A stretch of 64,000 nt of DNA from Paramarasmius palmivorus (lineage: Eukaryota; Basidiomycota; Agaricomycetes; Agaricales; Marasmiaceae), in contig JAYKXP010000080.1 in assembly GCA_037176845.1 (NCBI GenBank), forward strand, positions 124,001 through 188,000, given 5' to 3'. Shown in pieces: positions 1-11,798 of this stretch (position 1 is its first letter; each line of letters starts with the position of its first letter). A program made the translations under genes and the position numbers. The notes below the pieces were generated by a model. That model made no database searches. It was not told the DNA's origin and worked only from the letters and a program-made list of their open reading frames with translations.

Positions 1-900
1 ACCGCAGAACCTTCGTTTCTTCCCCTATGGTACCTCTGTTCCACCAGGATATATGACTTTCTGAGGACCAGCTTAGGAGGAACCTTGGTACCCACTCATC
101 TCGATATAGAACCGTTGTTCCTTCCCTCACGGTATCATTGTTCTGTCGACACATATGGCATCCTGCGACGGTACCGTTGTACCAGTTTAGGAGGTACCCT
201 CGTACCCGCTCATCTCGATATAGAACTCTCGTTCTTTCCTCCATGGCATCCTCGTTCTGTCGACACATAGGGCATCTCGAGACGGTACGGTTGTACCGTC
301 TCTGGTGGTGCTGTCGTACCCACTCATCTCGACATAGAATCTTCATTCCTTCCCTCGTGGTATCCTCGTTCGGGGCATCTCGAGACGGTACGGTTGTACC
401 GTCTCTGGCGGTGCTGTCGTACCCACTATCTCGATATAGAATCTTCATTCCTTCCCTCATGGTATCCTCGTTCTGTCGACACATAGGGCATCTCGAGACG
501 GTACGGTTGTACCGTCTCTGGCGGTGCTGTCGTACCCACTCATCTCGACATAGAATCTTCGTTCTTTCCTCCATGGTATCCTCGTTCTTCCGACACATAG
601 GGCATCTCGAGACGGTACAGTTGTACCGTCTCTGGTGGTGCTGTCGTACCCACTCATCTCGGCATAGAATCTTCGTTCTTTCCTCCATGGTATCCTCGTT
701 CTTCCGACACATAGGGCATCTCGAGACGGTACAGTTGTACCGTCTCTGGTGGTGCTGTCGTACCCACTCATCTCGGCATAGAATCTTCATTCCTTCCCTC
801 ATGGTATCCTCGTTCTTCCGACACATAGGGCATCCTGAGACGGTATGGTTGTACCAGCGGTGGAGGTACTGTCATACTCATTCATCCTGACAAAGAACCG
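1..900. repeat. 114-bp tandem minisatellite with internal hairpin
   Basis: About eight head-to-tail units. The landmark GGCATC recurs near 157, 271, 374, 487, 601, 715 and 829, giving spacings of 114, 103, 113, 114, 114 and 114; one unit has an ~11-bp deletion. Most units from 271 on contain a perfect 10-bp inverted repeat, GAGACGGTAC / GTACCGTCTC, with a 4-nt loop (GGTT or AGTT). Because 114 is 38 codons, frames stay open on both strands, so the ORFs seen here are by-products of the period and I do not call them genes. The array runs off the left edge of the window. Confidence 0.9.
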
Positions 901-970
901 TCGTTCTTCCTCGCTTGCACTGTGGAACTTATTGGAGTTGTGTAAGTGTTGTATACATCATTACATTCCA

Positions 971-3900
971 TTATCCTAACATGGCCAAAATACGCAGACG
1001 ATTCCACATCGAAAGGAAAACTTTTGCCAACAGAATTGCCCTATTCTGTCTCATATAGCTTATCGATTTCCGTATTCTCCCCATCCCACCATTACCGCAT
1101 TCAGCCGCACTAGAATTCAGCTTCGAGAGCTTTGCATCTGTTTCTGTATATGTCGACAGCAGAGAGGCAGAGGAGCACTTGGTATGACCTTTGGCATGGA
1201 AGCCATCTACCAGGAATTGAGTTCTACCAAAGAACTCTGGTTCTCTCGTCATGCAATACGGTCCAAGGGCGCATGCGAAATCATAAATAACCCTTTTTGG
1301 AGCTTTCGGCCAACGGGTAATCAAGGCAGAAAATACATCGTTGCGCCCCTCTCCTCGGGGTATACAGTGGAAGCCGTAGCATATACTATGAGTGCACCAC
1401 GCACACATCAGCCCTCCTGTAAGGCGCTTTTCGCTATAGGAGGAGTAGTACTTGGCGCACTTGCCTCTGGACCCTGTCTCGCGGTCTGGTTGGCCGTCTC
1501 CTGCTAGACCATTATAGGATGGTCTGTGTCGTATTTTCGGGAGGCCATAGCATGTCCCTGTCTGATCTTATCATCAGCTCCTGTCGGTCATGTAACAGTG
1601 GACATACACTTACTTGACGCCAATTTTCACCATCCTCCATGCACTGCAAGGTCGGCAACGGTGGCAGGTTGTTTGCCTTCAGTGCGCTCAACACTTCGTC
1701 CGCTCTCTTCATCATCCATCTGCATACCTCCAGAAGCTCTGGCGTGTACGATCCCATAATCCTCATCTCCTCTTCCAATAGCATCAACAACGCAGGTATA
1801 TCAACCAGAGTGGACCCGCTCACTTCGGTCGGTGATGCGACGAAACCTTTAAGCTTTTCTAATGCCGACTCGTTCACCATTTGCATAGCTGACTCTTCAG
1901 CGGCCAGCTGCAATTTACATGAATATCGACTCCACTTTCTTTAATGGTCATTCACGTACCTGCTCCAAGAGAGTAATGTATCTTCTTCGTAATCCTCGAA
2001 GCACACCCTGGCCTCCCACGCTACCACTGCCGAAGACTTTCCTAGTCAGCCCCGCAACTGCTTGGGATACTTTGTCCAGCTCGGTAGCCAATTCTTCCAA
2101 GCTCTCCTGTGTTTCAACATGATCCATTCCCAGTGATCCTTCTGTGGTGTTCTCAGTCGTCCTCACAGGACGCTGAGCCCGCAGCCACGCTCTGAACCGC
2201 TCTCGTATCGGAGTTTCATTGCGAGAGGCAGGAAGCCATTGTGGTGTTTTGGGATAATTACGATGGCGGACTGGCGCTGAATCCTCAATCCATGTTGGAG
2301 GGAGCAGAGCGTCAGTGACATGTTTCTTGTGGAATGACAAGGTCACCCCATCAAATATGACATTCTCTGGCTCTTTTCCGCACTTTGGACACATCATGTC
2401 CTGTGTTAGATGCAGGAGTGTAGCGTAAGCAAACCATGCTTCCCTCAGGAGATCCTCGCCCACGAATTTCGCGCCGCGACCCTCGTAGACTCTAGCGCAG
2501 CATTGCGTAAATGCAGCAAATGGTGTTTCGCTGGACCCTGAGCGGTTCGTATATTCCTCTAAAAGTTCGTGCGAGAACAACACCGAGTTGTTGTAGTTGA
2601 AGATACCGAGGTCACGTGGGTCAGGTCCAATAAAGCAGTGGCGACGTGGAGGGCAATTTGGGCACTGTTGAACTTCAATAGAACGTTCTATGCAGGTTGT
2701 GTACGTGTAGATTCTGCATCGACGCAGTAGCCTTGGTGTTGTGGGATCTACTTCTGGGCGAGTCGCGCAACAAGCTCTCGCACTTCCAGGCGTCATTGTG
2801 ATCGTTTCGGGGATATCCACAGTAGGGTCCGCTCTCTTGTAAAGGACTGGATCTGTGGGGAGCATTGCCCACTTCGGAGGCATTATGGGCAGGAATGATA
2901 TTGCTGTCTCACGATCCCGTCCACCGCTGAGGTCGTCAACTTGGAAAGATATCAGCACCACTTGTTTTTTTCTGCCAGTATGACACACTCACCCACATCT
3001 CCGTCGGCCTGCGGTTCCATCTCCTCCTCGTCTACTATATTGAGCGTCTCTCGCAGTACTCGTCTCGCAGCACCAATATGTTCGCAACTCCCCTTGTCTT
3101 TTGAACATCGCCATGCTCCTCCTCCAATATCAGCACCTTCATACGACACAATCACTCTCCCATTCAGGCCACCGCTGTGGCTTGCTACGGAGAACCTTGT
3201 AAGCCAAAATTGTTGGTCTACCCCGGTTAGCTGTCTCCAAAACATGATAACCTTCTTTTCTGGACGTTTAGTCAGGTGAGACTTTCCACTTATGATCTAC
3301 GCAATACTTAGTTACTTACCAGAAGACCACAGCTTTTCATTTTCATGGAACATATCGTCCCGGAACTCCAGATAGAAGAGCTGGTGCACGCAGAAAAGAT
3401 CCTTCTTTGCGTCCGGGCACAAGCAAACCAAACGCAAGCGATCACCGATGTTTCGTACTTCCAGGTGATAGAAATCCTCCTTTCGTCGATCATTTAGCTG
3501 CGATAACCACTAATATAAGTCGCACATACCGAAAGCTCATGATCCTGCCTTTTCCATCCTTGAACCACATATACAGTCTTCGTAATTTGGATGAACTTTG
3601 CACACCCAGAAGTGACCATCTCAACATAGGTCTCAAAGCTGTCGTCATTGTCTGCCAACTGTGCTATACGAGCATCCAGGTCTGCACCATAGACATAGCC
3701 ATCCTCATCTTCCACGGCAAATTCAGGTGTCGTATCAGGATGGATGCTGTCGGTGATACCGGCATCCCTATACAAATCGTCTGTCCTATAATCATCTCCC
3801 CAAGCCCCATTCCCCTCTCCACTCCTTTCCATGCTATGATCCGTCTCTGTGGCCGGGAGACGTGTTCGCACTGAGGATTTCTTGCCATCCACTTCACGTC

Positions 3901-4090
3901 GCTTACGTTTTCTTGGCCGGGAGGCTTTCTGTGGACTCGGAGTTCTGAGCCAATTGTTGTTGAGTGAATGGAGTTGGCCAGGATACAGATTTGTTTCTGT
4001 ACCGGAGGAGCTGGCATGATGAGGATAATGGAGTCGCTCCGGAGGAGTCGCTTGTCGCCGGTATGGATACATTTGGAGGATTGTCACCAA
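971..4090 (-). CDS. KDZ (Kyakuja-Dileera-Zisupton) family transposase
   Basis: Spliced protein of roughly 965 residues. Inferred introns are near 3480-3529, 3260-3319, 2940-2992, 1913-1963 and 1562-1613. The N-terminus is basic (TPSPQKASRPRKRKRRE). Two SWIM/CxC-like zinc modules follow: C-L-C-x9-C-V-H near 3400 and WRCSKDKGSCEH near 3090, the pattern of the cysteine clusters annotated with fungal KDZ proteins. Further on are CPKCGKEP-NVIFDG (~2360-2400) and, in the last exon, GLAGDGQPDRETG, YGFHCIPRGEGRNDVF, VIYDFACAL, FLVDGFHAKGH and NSSAAECGN. These acidic positions match the RNase H-fold DDE catalytic core of the family. No stop interrupts the spliced frame, so the gene may be functional. 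The exact start (4090 or the Met at 4072) and the first intron are uncertain. It is divergent from the next gene. Confidence 0.85.
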
Positions 4091-4262
4091 TGCGGAAGTG
4101 TGACCGTGCTACAGCGTCGTTGTGGTCTGTTTGGTTTGACAAACACACGTCGGCCCTATAAACGTTTCTCAATTCACGAACTGTTCAACTTGCGATTCTT
4201 TTCTATTCTGGAATACGGGCATTAACGTTGCCCTTCCAAGCTCACAATCTCTTCTCTGCCCC
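4091..4262. promoter_or_regulatory. Divergent promoter interval between transposase and coiled-coil gene
   Basis: 172 bp separate the proposed start of the KDZ transposase (-) from the start of the next gene (+). The stretch must hold both promoters if both starts are right. I see no clear TATA box; CT-rich tracts lie just before the + strand ATG. Confidence 0.35.
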
Positions 4263-5692
4263 ATGGCTGTGGCTTCTCAGGAGCCTCGACGTACGCCTCG
4301 CAAGGCCAAACATGTCACTCCTGGTATTCCCAAAGAGAGGCGCTGCAATCGTTGTCCAGAACGGCCTCTTCTGCGACAGTGTGCACATAGTGCCCAAGCT
4401 CGTAAATCTATGGTAACTTTGCTACCGTTTTATCATCCATATGTTGCTGACATTATCTCGGTCTCAGAGCAACCAAACCCCGCCTGCCACTCAGCCTTCG
4501 CTCTCTCAGCAATCCTCATCGGCTGCGAATGTCTTGCAAGCCCCACCGTCACACCCACAGGCAAGGATTCTTTGTAATTGTTGCTTGCTATTTTCGCTTA
4601 CATTGCCCCAGGCGTACCTTTTGCTCAACCAAAATTTGCAAGATGCTTCCCCCACAACACCCAGTCAACGTCACAGAGACAGTACAGACGAAATACCCAT
4701 AGACCCAGCCTTGCAGCAAACCTCCGAGCAGCAACGCCCAAACACCCAAGACTCCAGCCCTGTTTGTTCTTATTTGTGTTTACTCGTGTCTTTTCTCTGA
4801 GTCGTACCTGTTCTAGGTCCGCCCCCAATCTCCTCCTTACACTCAGAGGAGGCCAAGGCCAACAGACGACCCACTTTCTTTGGAAGAGCTGGCTTCTGAC
4901 GATGAGCCAAACTCAAGTGGAATCCCCGATCGTTCATCCCCAGCCCCGAGCCAAAGTAACTTTACTTTCGTCAACCTTGACTCCCGAGCAGCACGCTTCA
5001 ATCTGTCTTCCGCTGCCTCTACACCATCTGTCTCCCGGTCAGGATCGTCTCGCATTCGGGTCAGTCAAAAAAATCAACCTTATGGTCGCGTGAAAGGTGC
5101 TATGCGGGGCAACATCGAATGGAGTAGGTCTCACATACTGTATTAGTGAAGCTAACACTGACAATGTACTGTTACATAGACATTCCCCGGCGTCGAGAAC
5201 TTGAACCATATGACTCTGCACGTGAAAACCGAACCAAGCAGTTCCAGCTCCGCATGGCGCGCATTCTACAACGAGTAAGTCAGCTTGTTACCATCAAATG
5301 TACCTTGCTCATTGTATGTTCAGTGCGAGGAGTTGGCCAATGTCACTGGGTGCTGGCTGTATCTGTCGGGTCAAATAGCCACCTCCAATCATGGCTTTGT
5401 ACATTTCGCCTCTGATTCGCTCATTCGAGATGCAGATCAACGAATGAACGACTTACACGCGTTTCATTCTAACATGCATACCGCTTTGTCCAGAGCTACG
5501 GTCCGCGATGTTGCACAGGTAGAAATGGAGAACGTTCAGGTGCGGGCGCAGCTTGCGGAGGCTAGACAGTCAGAAGCCGCTGCACGACAAAGTGTCAGCG
5601 AAATGCAGGAGAAGCTTGAGGAACAGGGACGGAAGCTAGCTAGAATCCTTCAATTATTACCTTCATCGGGTGTAGATGTCTCTGAAGTTTAG
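4263..5692 (+). CDS. Hypothetical Cys-motif/coiled-coil protein beside KDZ transposase
   Basis: Not recognised as a known family. Starting at ATG 4263 (MAVASQEPRRTPRKAKH), the first exon is basic and carries RCNRCP...QCAH, a possible small zinc-binding motif. An intron (GTAACT...CTCAG, ~4412-4468) follows. The middle is Ser/Pro/Gln-rich and low in complexity, with a patch LSLEELASDDEPNSS. Introns near 5126-5180 and 5275-5324 are supported by GTAGGT/ACATAG and GTAAGT/TTCAG. The C-terminal ~130 residues look folded (CEELANVTGCWLYLSG), then form a heptad-like coiled coil from about 5500 to 5660, ending LLPSSGVDVSEV. The 4560-4615 segment is either a GC-AG intron or retained. Its divergent position next to the transposase suggests it is an accessory gene of the element; that is inference. 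Confidence 0.6.
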
Positions 5693-5776
5693 AGTAGACT
5701 GCCACATAGATACATCAATTGAAGCAACTTATAATCGACAGCAATGCGAAAACAATACAAAAAAATATCCTCCCAG

Positions 5777-6421
5777 CTATCTTGAACGACCAGATGAATC
5801 ACAATACATATGTGCCTCACATACCAAGGCATGACGATTGATCCACGCCAAAACTGTCTTCATAGAGCGGGACAGTTCGACCAGCTGCTTGTCTATGTCG
5901 AGTCGTAACGGATTGGGAATGTCGGGAATGTCGGGTAAAGGCAATGGTGGCTCTGTCGGTGAAAGGCAGTGGTACGGTGTGGCGCCAATGTCGGGTGCAG
6001 TCGAGGGCGAAGGATCCTCAAGGATTGGGATGTCAGCAACCATCCTAGGAAAGACAATGGATTTAATCAGTGCTCAACTCATACACAAGGTAAACGCACT
6101 GTTGTGGCCGCTCCCGGTGTTTGGGAGGTTGACAGCCTCTGGGGCAATCTGCGCCTTCAATACCCATCTCCTGTTGATGTGGGCAACCACCCTTTTCCTG
6201 CACAACTGGTACAACTGGTACACTTTCCGTCTCTCTCGTTTTCCGCTCTTTTCCCTCACGCTTTCTCCGCATTCGCTCCCTTGCCTGCCGGCGAGTTTCT
6301 TCCAGATTTCTACATCTAGTTAGAGGTTTTTACTGCTGGTTTGAATTTGAACTCACTTTGCACGATGTCTGGCTGCAGCGACTCGATTGGATGCCCTACG
6401 TTTCTCCAAGCAGCGGCCCAT
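5777..6421 (-). CDS. Hypothetical protein with bZIP-like basic N-terminus
   Basis: Inferred as three exons from ATG 6421. The first reads EKRRASNRVAAARHRAK, which resembles the basic region of bZIP factors (N-x2-A-A-x3-R). After an intron ending at AACTAG (~6316) it continues NLEETRRQARERMRRKREGK. The next part is Cys/His-containing (GGCPHQQ, DCPRGCQPPKH). A last intron (~6045-6080) leads to a Pro-rich tail and a short helical end (DKQLVELSRSMKTVLAWINRH). No clear leucine zipper is visible, so I do not call it a transcription factor. The reading frame is open upstream of 6421 as far as ~6530 without another ATG, so a 5' exon may be missing. It lies in the same orientation as the next gene and may be distantly related to it. 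Confidence 0.45.
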
Positions 6422-6592
6422 GTTAGAATCTTGTAGAGAGCTGGCATTACGTGATGGCGGACCGCTGATAACCTCGGTTACAGCCCGCTCCGGGTAAACC
6501 AAAATTTCCGACGCACGATTTGAAGTTCAAAGGACAATCACTGCTCAATGCACTACCCTACAATACACTACCCTATGGCTAACATTCATTTC

Positions 6593-7445
6593 TCATATTA
6601 AGTCCTGAGTTGTATATCCCCTCTCTCCATCCAACCATGATCGACAAACGGTGTCTTGGTGAAGCAGAGAACGACTGGCGTATTGAACGAGCAGGTCGTC
6701 GTCAACAACAGCGCTGTGAATGCTGTCAAGGCACTGACAAACACGACCAATGCGCTTTTGGAGGAGGTTAGCATGTCTCCATTCTGCTGCAACTTCCTGT
6801 CCCCCAGGTTCCTTCACCATCCTATTCGCTACCTTGTCTATTGAATCTCGCAAAGTCTCGAAGAACTGATAGTGGGGCGAAAAGGGGGACTGTGTAGGGC
6901 GAGGTGAAGTAGAGTACCACTTCAGAACCTCGTTACATATGCCGTCCAGGTGTGCTGAAGGGCTGTTGGATGTCTGACGATTAAAATCGTTTTCAAGGTT
7001 TCGCATTTGGTGAATCGCTGATCTGGAGGTGAACATAGTTAGACTTCACGATGAGTAAACAGAAGTAAGATAGAAGTAACCCCGATGCAGAGATCATTTG
7101 AGCTTGTCGTAGTTCTCTCTCTCGCTTGAGTTTCAGAGAGACCAATCTTTTCTCTGCATGACTCTTGCGCTCGCGATACCTAGAATTAATCAGTCTCGAG
7201 ATTCATAAGAGGAGTGTACTCATGACTTACTCTGAAAGTCTCGCTTCTTGTCTTTTCAAAAGGGCCGCCTCTCTATCCACATGCCTTTTCCGGTCAAGAA
7301 TGGTTTGACGATGACTACACGATTCTTGAGCCTGACTATCCGGAAAATTACAAGAGAGGACAGACCGCTGATAGTATCTGTGAGACTTTTCTCGTTGTGC
7401 CTGCTGCTGAGCGGCCTTGCTGGTATATTTCTTTTGCCGCGGCAT
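6593..7445 (-). CDS. Hypothetical basic/coiled-coil protein of the KDZ neighbourhood
   Basis: ATG at 7445 gives MPRQKKYTSKAAQQQAQREK followed by SHRYYQR. This style of short basic start is common in agaric gene-poor and transposon-rich DNA. Exon 1 ends EARLSE before GTAAGT (~7229). Exon 2 (YRERKSHAEKRLVSLKLKRE) is strongly charged and helical. After a second intron, exon 3 (ending at TGA 6593) is a folded-looking segment with ICNEVLKWY, FFETLRDSIDKVANRMV and RVCQCLDSI. Some boundaries inside exon 1 are uncertain because part of the sequence between YYQR and DRKRHVDREA could be intronic. No enzymatic motif. Function unknown; possible accessory gene of the transposon. Confidence 0.5.
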
Positions 7446-8219
7446 AGTTGATGATGGAGGTGAGTGGTCAAGAAAGGAGAATAGAAGCGCCCATGTTCAA
7501 AACGCCGAAGGTTTCTTTTTCAACCTATCCATTCATTGCCTAGCCAATTCATATGTTTTTCACTTGTATTGTGTGCTAATTTGCTGTCCTTTAAACACGT
7601 AGCCTCAGATATATCGTCGTTTTGGTGAGGAGAACCTTGTTCGGGGTTGGTTGCATGGTGAGCTTCTGAAAAGCCCTAAGACGTCGCATTTGACTTGAGT
7701 GAATGTTATCACCTTTTCGATTGACTCAATTTTTGAATATGCTATATGAATCGTTTTGTATAGATCATATCCAACGGCTTTTGGCCTATTTCCTGTTGGT
7801 TTTTGTATAAAGCTCATTTTCCTTCACCAACTTGCGCGCCAAAAAAAGGTCTTGAGCACATTATGGCGTCCGCGTATCGCTGAGGCCTCGTAAAGCTTCC
7901 CAACCATTTCAGAGAGAATGCATGTATCTATCTCAAACAGTACTCTATTTAGATTGGGATGTAAACGATATAAACGTCAATGTGACTCGTGAGTTAACAT
8001 GGCAGTGTGCCTCTTGACGTAGCAATGACAAGGGTTCTTCAAATGTGTAGCGAAACACTGGTTATTTGGATTCATCTTATTACTGAAGACAAAAAAAACA
8101 TCCTAATTGTAATGTATCTGATGTATGACAATTTTTACTAGGACAGAGGCGACAATTATGAACTGGCAACGGACTGAAGTGCTCTGCAAAATACGAGAGG
8201 ATCAATGGATGCTGAGGTA
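7446..8219. other. Intergenic, nothing recognised
   Basis: 774 bp, AT-rich in its second half, with short ORFs only and no conserved motif, RNA gene or repeat that I can support. Confidence 0.5.
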
Positions 8220-8765
8220 CTAAGGAGCGAATCTCGCGTACCAAATATAAGGGGACCAGCCACAAGAATGCCCGCGCCCGTACATCAATTCGTCTAGGTC
8301 TTCCTGAGGGATCCGTGCAGAGCAGCCTGGACAGATCATCTCTCGTCTCCTCTCCTCTTCAACTTCTAAGAAGAACAGGTCGATGTCGGGGTCAAAAATA
8401 AGATGAATGAGATAATTGGCGGCTTCGCGTGTACCTCCTGTCGATGTATTAGTGCGGAGAATGGTGTTTTTTTTATGCACATACCAAACTCCATAAACAA
8501 CCCTCGAATGACATGAGCGATATGGCGCTTTTGCATGAGTGTGAGTTCATAAAACTGTGCACGAAGGGCCTCGATTCCAAGGTCTAGAGTCGCACATCAG
8601 TGAGCATCTGCAGTGGGAGAGAGAGAGAGAAAACTCACCATAGGCAATGCGTTCTGCCGTTTCTTGGTCTTGTGGTTCCGGCTCAGGGACATAACGGAGC
8701 ACAGATTCCTCATTTCTGGAGGCTTCGTCGTCACTGCCAGGGGGCGAGCTAGGAGACTGAGGCAT
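8220..8765 (-). CDS. Small hypothetical Cys-containing protein
   Basis: Three exons from ATG 8765: an acidic Ser/Pro-rich start (MPQSPSSPPGSDDEASRNEE), an intron GTGAGT...CTCTAG (~8585-8639), a helical middle exon (LGIEALRAQFYELTLMQKR, HIAHVIRGLFMEF), an intron GTATGT...CGACAG (~8439-8484), and a last exon with EVEEERRREMICPGCSAR and GHSCGW. The protein is about 140 residues. The two introns are canonical and keep the frame open, which is the main reason to believe the gene. The Cys pairs (CPGC and a later Cys) are not enough for a zinc-finger call. It is probably another companion gene in the KDZ region. Confidence 0.55.
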
Positions 8766-9447
8766 TGTTCTGCGTTCTGAGAGGTAGAGAGAAGAGCAAG
8801 GTCCGAGTGGAACGTTACTCGTTGCCAAGACCAGCACATGTCCTTTTGATAAGAGTTGCGCCATATTCCTGGCTGACGAAAATTCGGGCTTACCGCGGGT
8901 TCGTCGGCCTCTTTTCGTCAGCCTTGGGGTTGAAATACAGAGGCCCGTCACCGATAGTATTGGTGTTTGTTGAGCAGTAGAATTGCCAGCATTAGACAGG
9001 TTTACACCTTCTATAAGGATAGGAAAGAGCGTTGGGAGCTGGGACCAAAGGCATAAGATTGGGAAAAAATATTGACCCTTACAACTGACCGGGGTTCGTC
9101 GGCCTCATCCTATGTCGCTAAGACCTGAAAGCTATATTGCGAAAAACTCATTGGAGAGAAAGTGTGTGCCAGGTATCCACTGAAGAGAGAAAAAAGGTAA
9201 TAGCAGAGATATGCCTGCTTGTTCGATTTAAGGCGGTACTTTTGGAGAGTCACAAATCATGGCAGGACCTGAAATCTCAGTTGTTAGAATTTTCATAGTC
9301 CGACGTCGTTTCGAATCTCTGGATCCCCAGGAGAAATCATGCGTGACTTACCTGGGCCAAACAAACATCAAATATCTTCTGATTCCCTCTTAAACCAGCC
9401 CAACTCAGGGACACCCCAAAAATCTTCGTTCCTTCCCCACCACGAAC
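8766..9447. other. Intergenic with one short direct repeat
   Basis: No gene seen. The 15-mer GGGTTCGTCGGCCTC occurs at about 8897 and again at about 9093, in similar context. It could be a degenerate element end, but no matching inverted copy was noticed. Confidence 0.4.
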
Positions 9448-11798
9448 ATGGGTATCTGGAAGCGCGTTCAAGGCAAGTCCCCTTGTCACAACGCTCCACT
9501 CCTTCACGACTACTTACTCCGTCTCTTATTAGCATGCCCTGCCGAATCCTGCGACGATATACCTGCCATGAACGAGCGTAAGTTACTTCATCTACATCCA
9601 ATATATTAATAAAAACATTTTTCCTTCAGTGAAGAGGGAGCTCACCCAACAGCTCACTCTTATAGCCCGCGATAAAGATGACCTGAGGGACGCCATACGC
9701 ATCGACGAAGAGGCACTTGCCAATTCCTCAAAGCCAACCCGGCGTACCCGTTCGAGTGCGCAGCCCAAGAAGGTCAAGGGGTTGAAGGATTCTATCGCCA
9801 GGAACCAAGCCGAGTTGGAACAGGCTACGACCAAGTGGACCGTCTGCAACAAAGCTATTCAATTCTTGGGATATAAACAAGGTATTTCTTTTTACAAAAA
9901 AATAACTCACCGACACCGAACGTTGACTAATTTTGACCCTAGAGTACATCCAGCAGAGTGCCGCAATTCGTGGAATGTCCAACCCTGCTGATAAAAACCT
10001 CGCCGAAAAACAACAAGCACGCCTCGAGGGAATGTTGAATGGATTGATGCAGTATCTTGCGGAGAAAGAAGGTCAGGTCGCTTCAATCACTATTGCGTCG
10101 TTTGCTGACAAGTTTAACAATAGCGTTTGGGGACTCTGACCTTAGTGAAGACGATGTTGAAGGTGTGTCTCAATTTTTTTGGGTGATGTTCAAGTGCTGA
10201 TATCCCTTACAGTCGTCGGAGGGCCGGAGAAGAAACGTCGCTGGACTCTTCCGCCCCAGCCACGTGTCACGAAACGTGTCAAGGTTATCACCGCTGGAGA
10301 CTCATCGAAGACAGCTGGTACCAGCGCTGGAGTCCCAGAGGTAGCACCAAAGGCTGCAGACACTCAACAAGATATCACTGCCACCGCCAGCCAGGTGATT
10401 GGTGTGCACGACGATGCCAACCAGCCTAAGGCTGTCGTCGATAATGCAGTCCCCCGTGATGACACTGAGATCCCTGGCAGTATTCGTTCCACTACTGCTG
10501 AAGACCAGTTGAGCGAGCCTGGAGTCACTGCCGCCACTGATAGCGTTATTCATACGCCCGAGGCCACAGGTGCCGAGCCTAAGGATGCCAAGGCCAACGC
10601 TGTCGACTCTTCTGCAGTCAACTCCAACACTGCCACCTCCAACACCACTGAGTCTGGTGCTTCTGACAAGTCCAACACTACATCGTCCAATACCGTCGAC
10701 CATTCCACGAACTCTAAGTCTAGCGGAGCAAGCGTTGTCATGGAGCCAGGTACTTCTGCCAGCGCTACCCAGTCAACTGCCGCCGGCATCACCCCTACCA
10801 ACGACATAGAGAGAGGTTTGGCAGCGCTTGCTCTGCTTGGTCTTCAGATCGATGATCCAAGGGCTCAGGCACTGCTTGCATTGCTCGCACCCCCTCTTCC
10901 TGGATCCGCTCAAGCTGCCATCAACGTCGACGATGATGACGACGACGATAATGACAACAATGGAGACAATGGAGGTCCTGCCGTTGTACCCTCGGGCCAT
11001 GGTCGTAAGTGATAATTTGTTTAGAGGTTGTAGGCTGTATACTGAGAGCGACTGTATAGTGGCTAGCGATGTGCCGATTGTAGTCCCAGACCAAGCTCCA
11101 GATGCTCTTCAGTTGCCTGGAATCATATCGAATGATCGAGAGTGTAAGTGATATCTTCGCTGAATTGTTGTTGTGAAGCTGACTGGATTGCAGCGCGTTG
11201 CAATACGATACTACGCAGTTATGCTTCGAACCCAACGGACACCAATCTCGCGAGGTTGAAGACAACCGACTGCGCTTATATCCGAGGCCATGCTGCACGG
11301 GTTCCTCTGTCGGGATTAATAGACCGTCGAGTCATTGTGTGGATCCTGACGACCAGCAACGGCCAAGGCGAGACGCACTGTATATATCATTATTACGCCA
11401 ACAAAGACCAAGGATCCAATACTCACGACATTGCTTCGGAGGAGGCCAGAACCGCCGTACTCGGAAAGAAGTCTGTCACAAAGGCGGTGAAGGCATTGGG
11501 TAGGATTCTGGTTACGGGAATTCCACAGCCAAAGACGAAGAGCCCTCTTCCAGGATACTGCCACTGCGGTTGTTCCATAGACGATGCAGTCATGTCGTTC
11601 TCCTTGTGGAAGACGTTGAAGATCCAGTCGGTTTCCACTGGGCACTCTGAGGGTTGGGGCTTTGGTAAACGCCAAAAGCCCCGCGATCGAGCATTTCTCC
11701 TCGCCGGAGTGCAAAAGTATGGGTTGATGAAGGTGAATGATATCTATAACTTATGGGACGAGGCCTGGGAATTACGGTTAGCTCGGTTATGCTTATAA
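9448..11798 (+). CDS. Large hypothetical protein: helical N-terminus, acidic low-complexity middle, folded C-terminus
   Basis: ATG 9448 opens MGIWKRVQGKSPCHNAP. The first intron (GTAAGT...CTTCAG, ~9579-9629) joins a charged helical exon (LTLIARDKDDLRDAIRID). Further introns lie near 9882-9942, 10070-10122 and 10162-10213. After a basic cluster (GPEKKRRW, TKRVKV; possible nuclear signal) comes ~230 residues of Thr/Ser/Ala/Asp-rich low complexity, ending in an Asp/Asn run at ~10927-10975. Two more introns lead to a ~210-residue C-terminal domain (RCNTILRSYASNPTD, VIVWILTTSNGQGETH, GYCHCGCSIDDAVMSF, GWGFGKRQKPRDRAF). I do not recognise this domain. Codon use and introns look native. It could be cargo of the KDZ block or an independent gene. 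Confidence 0.6.

Noticed and set aside
138..890. 250-codon ORF in the left array as a repeat protein gene
   Set aside because: The 114-bp unit is a multiple of three, so long ORFs appear on both strands by chance; no start context or introns and no known domain.
9285..9325. Possible tRNA B-box (GTTTCGAATC)
   Set aside because: No matching A-box or cloverleaf upstream.
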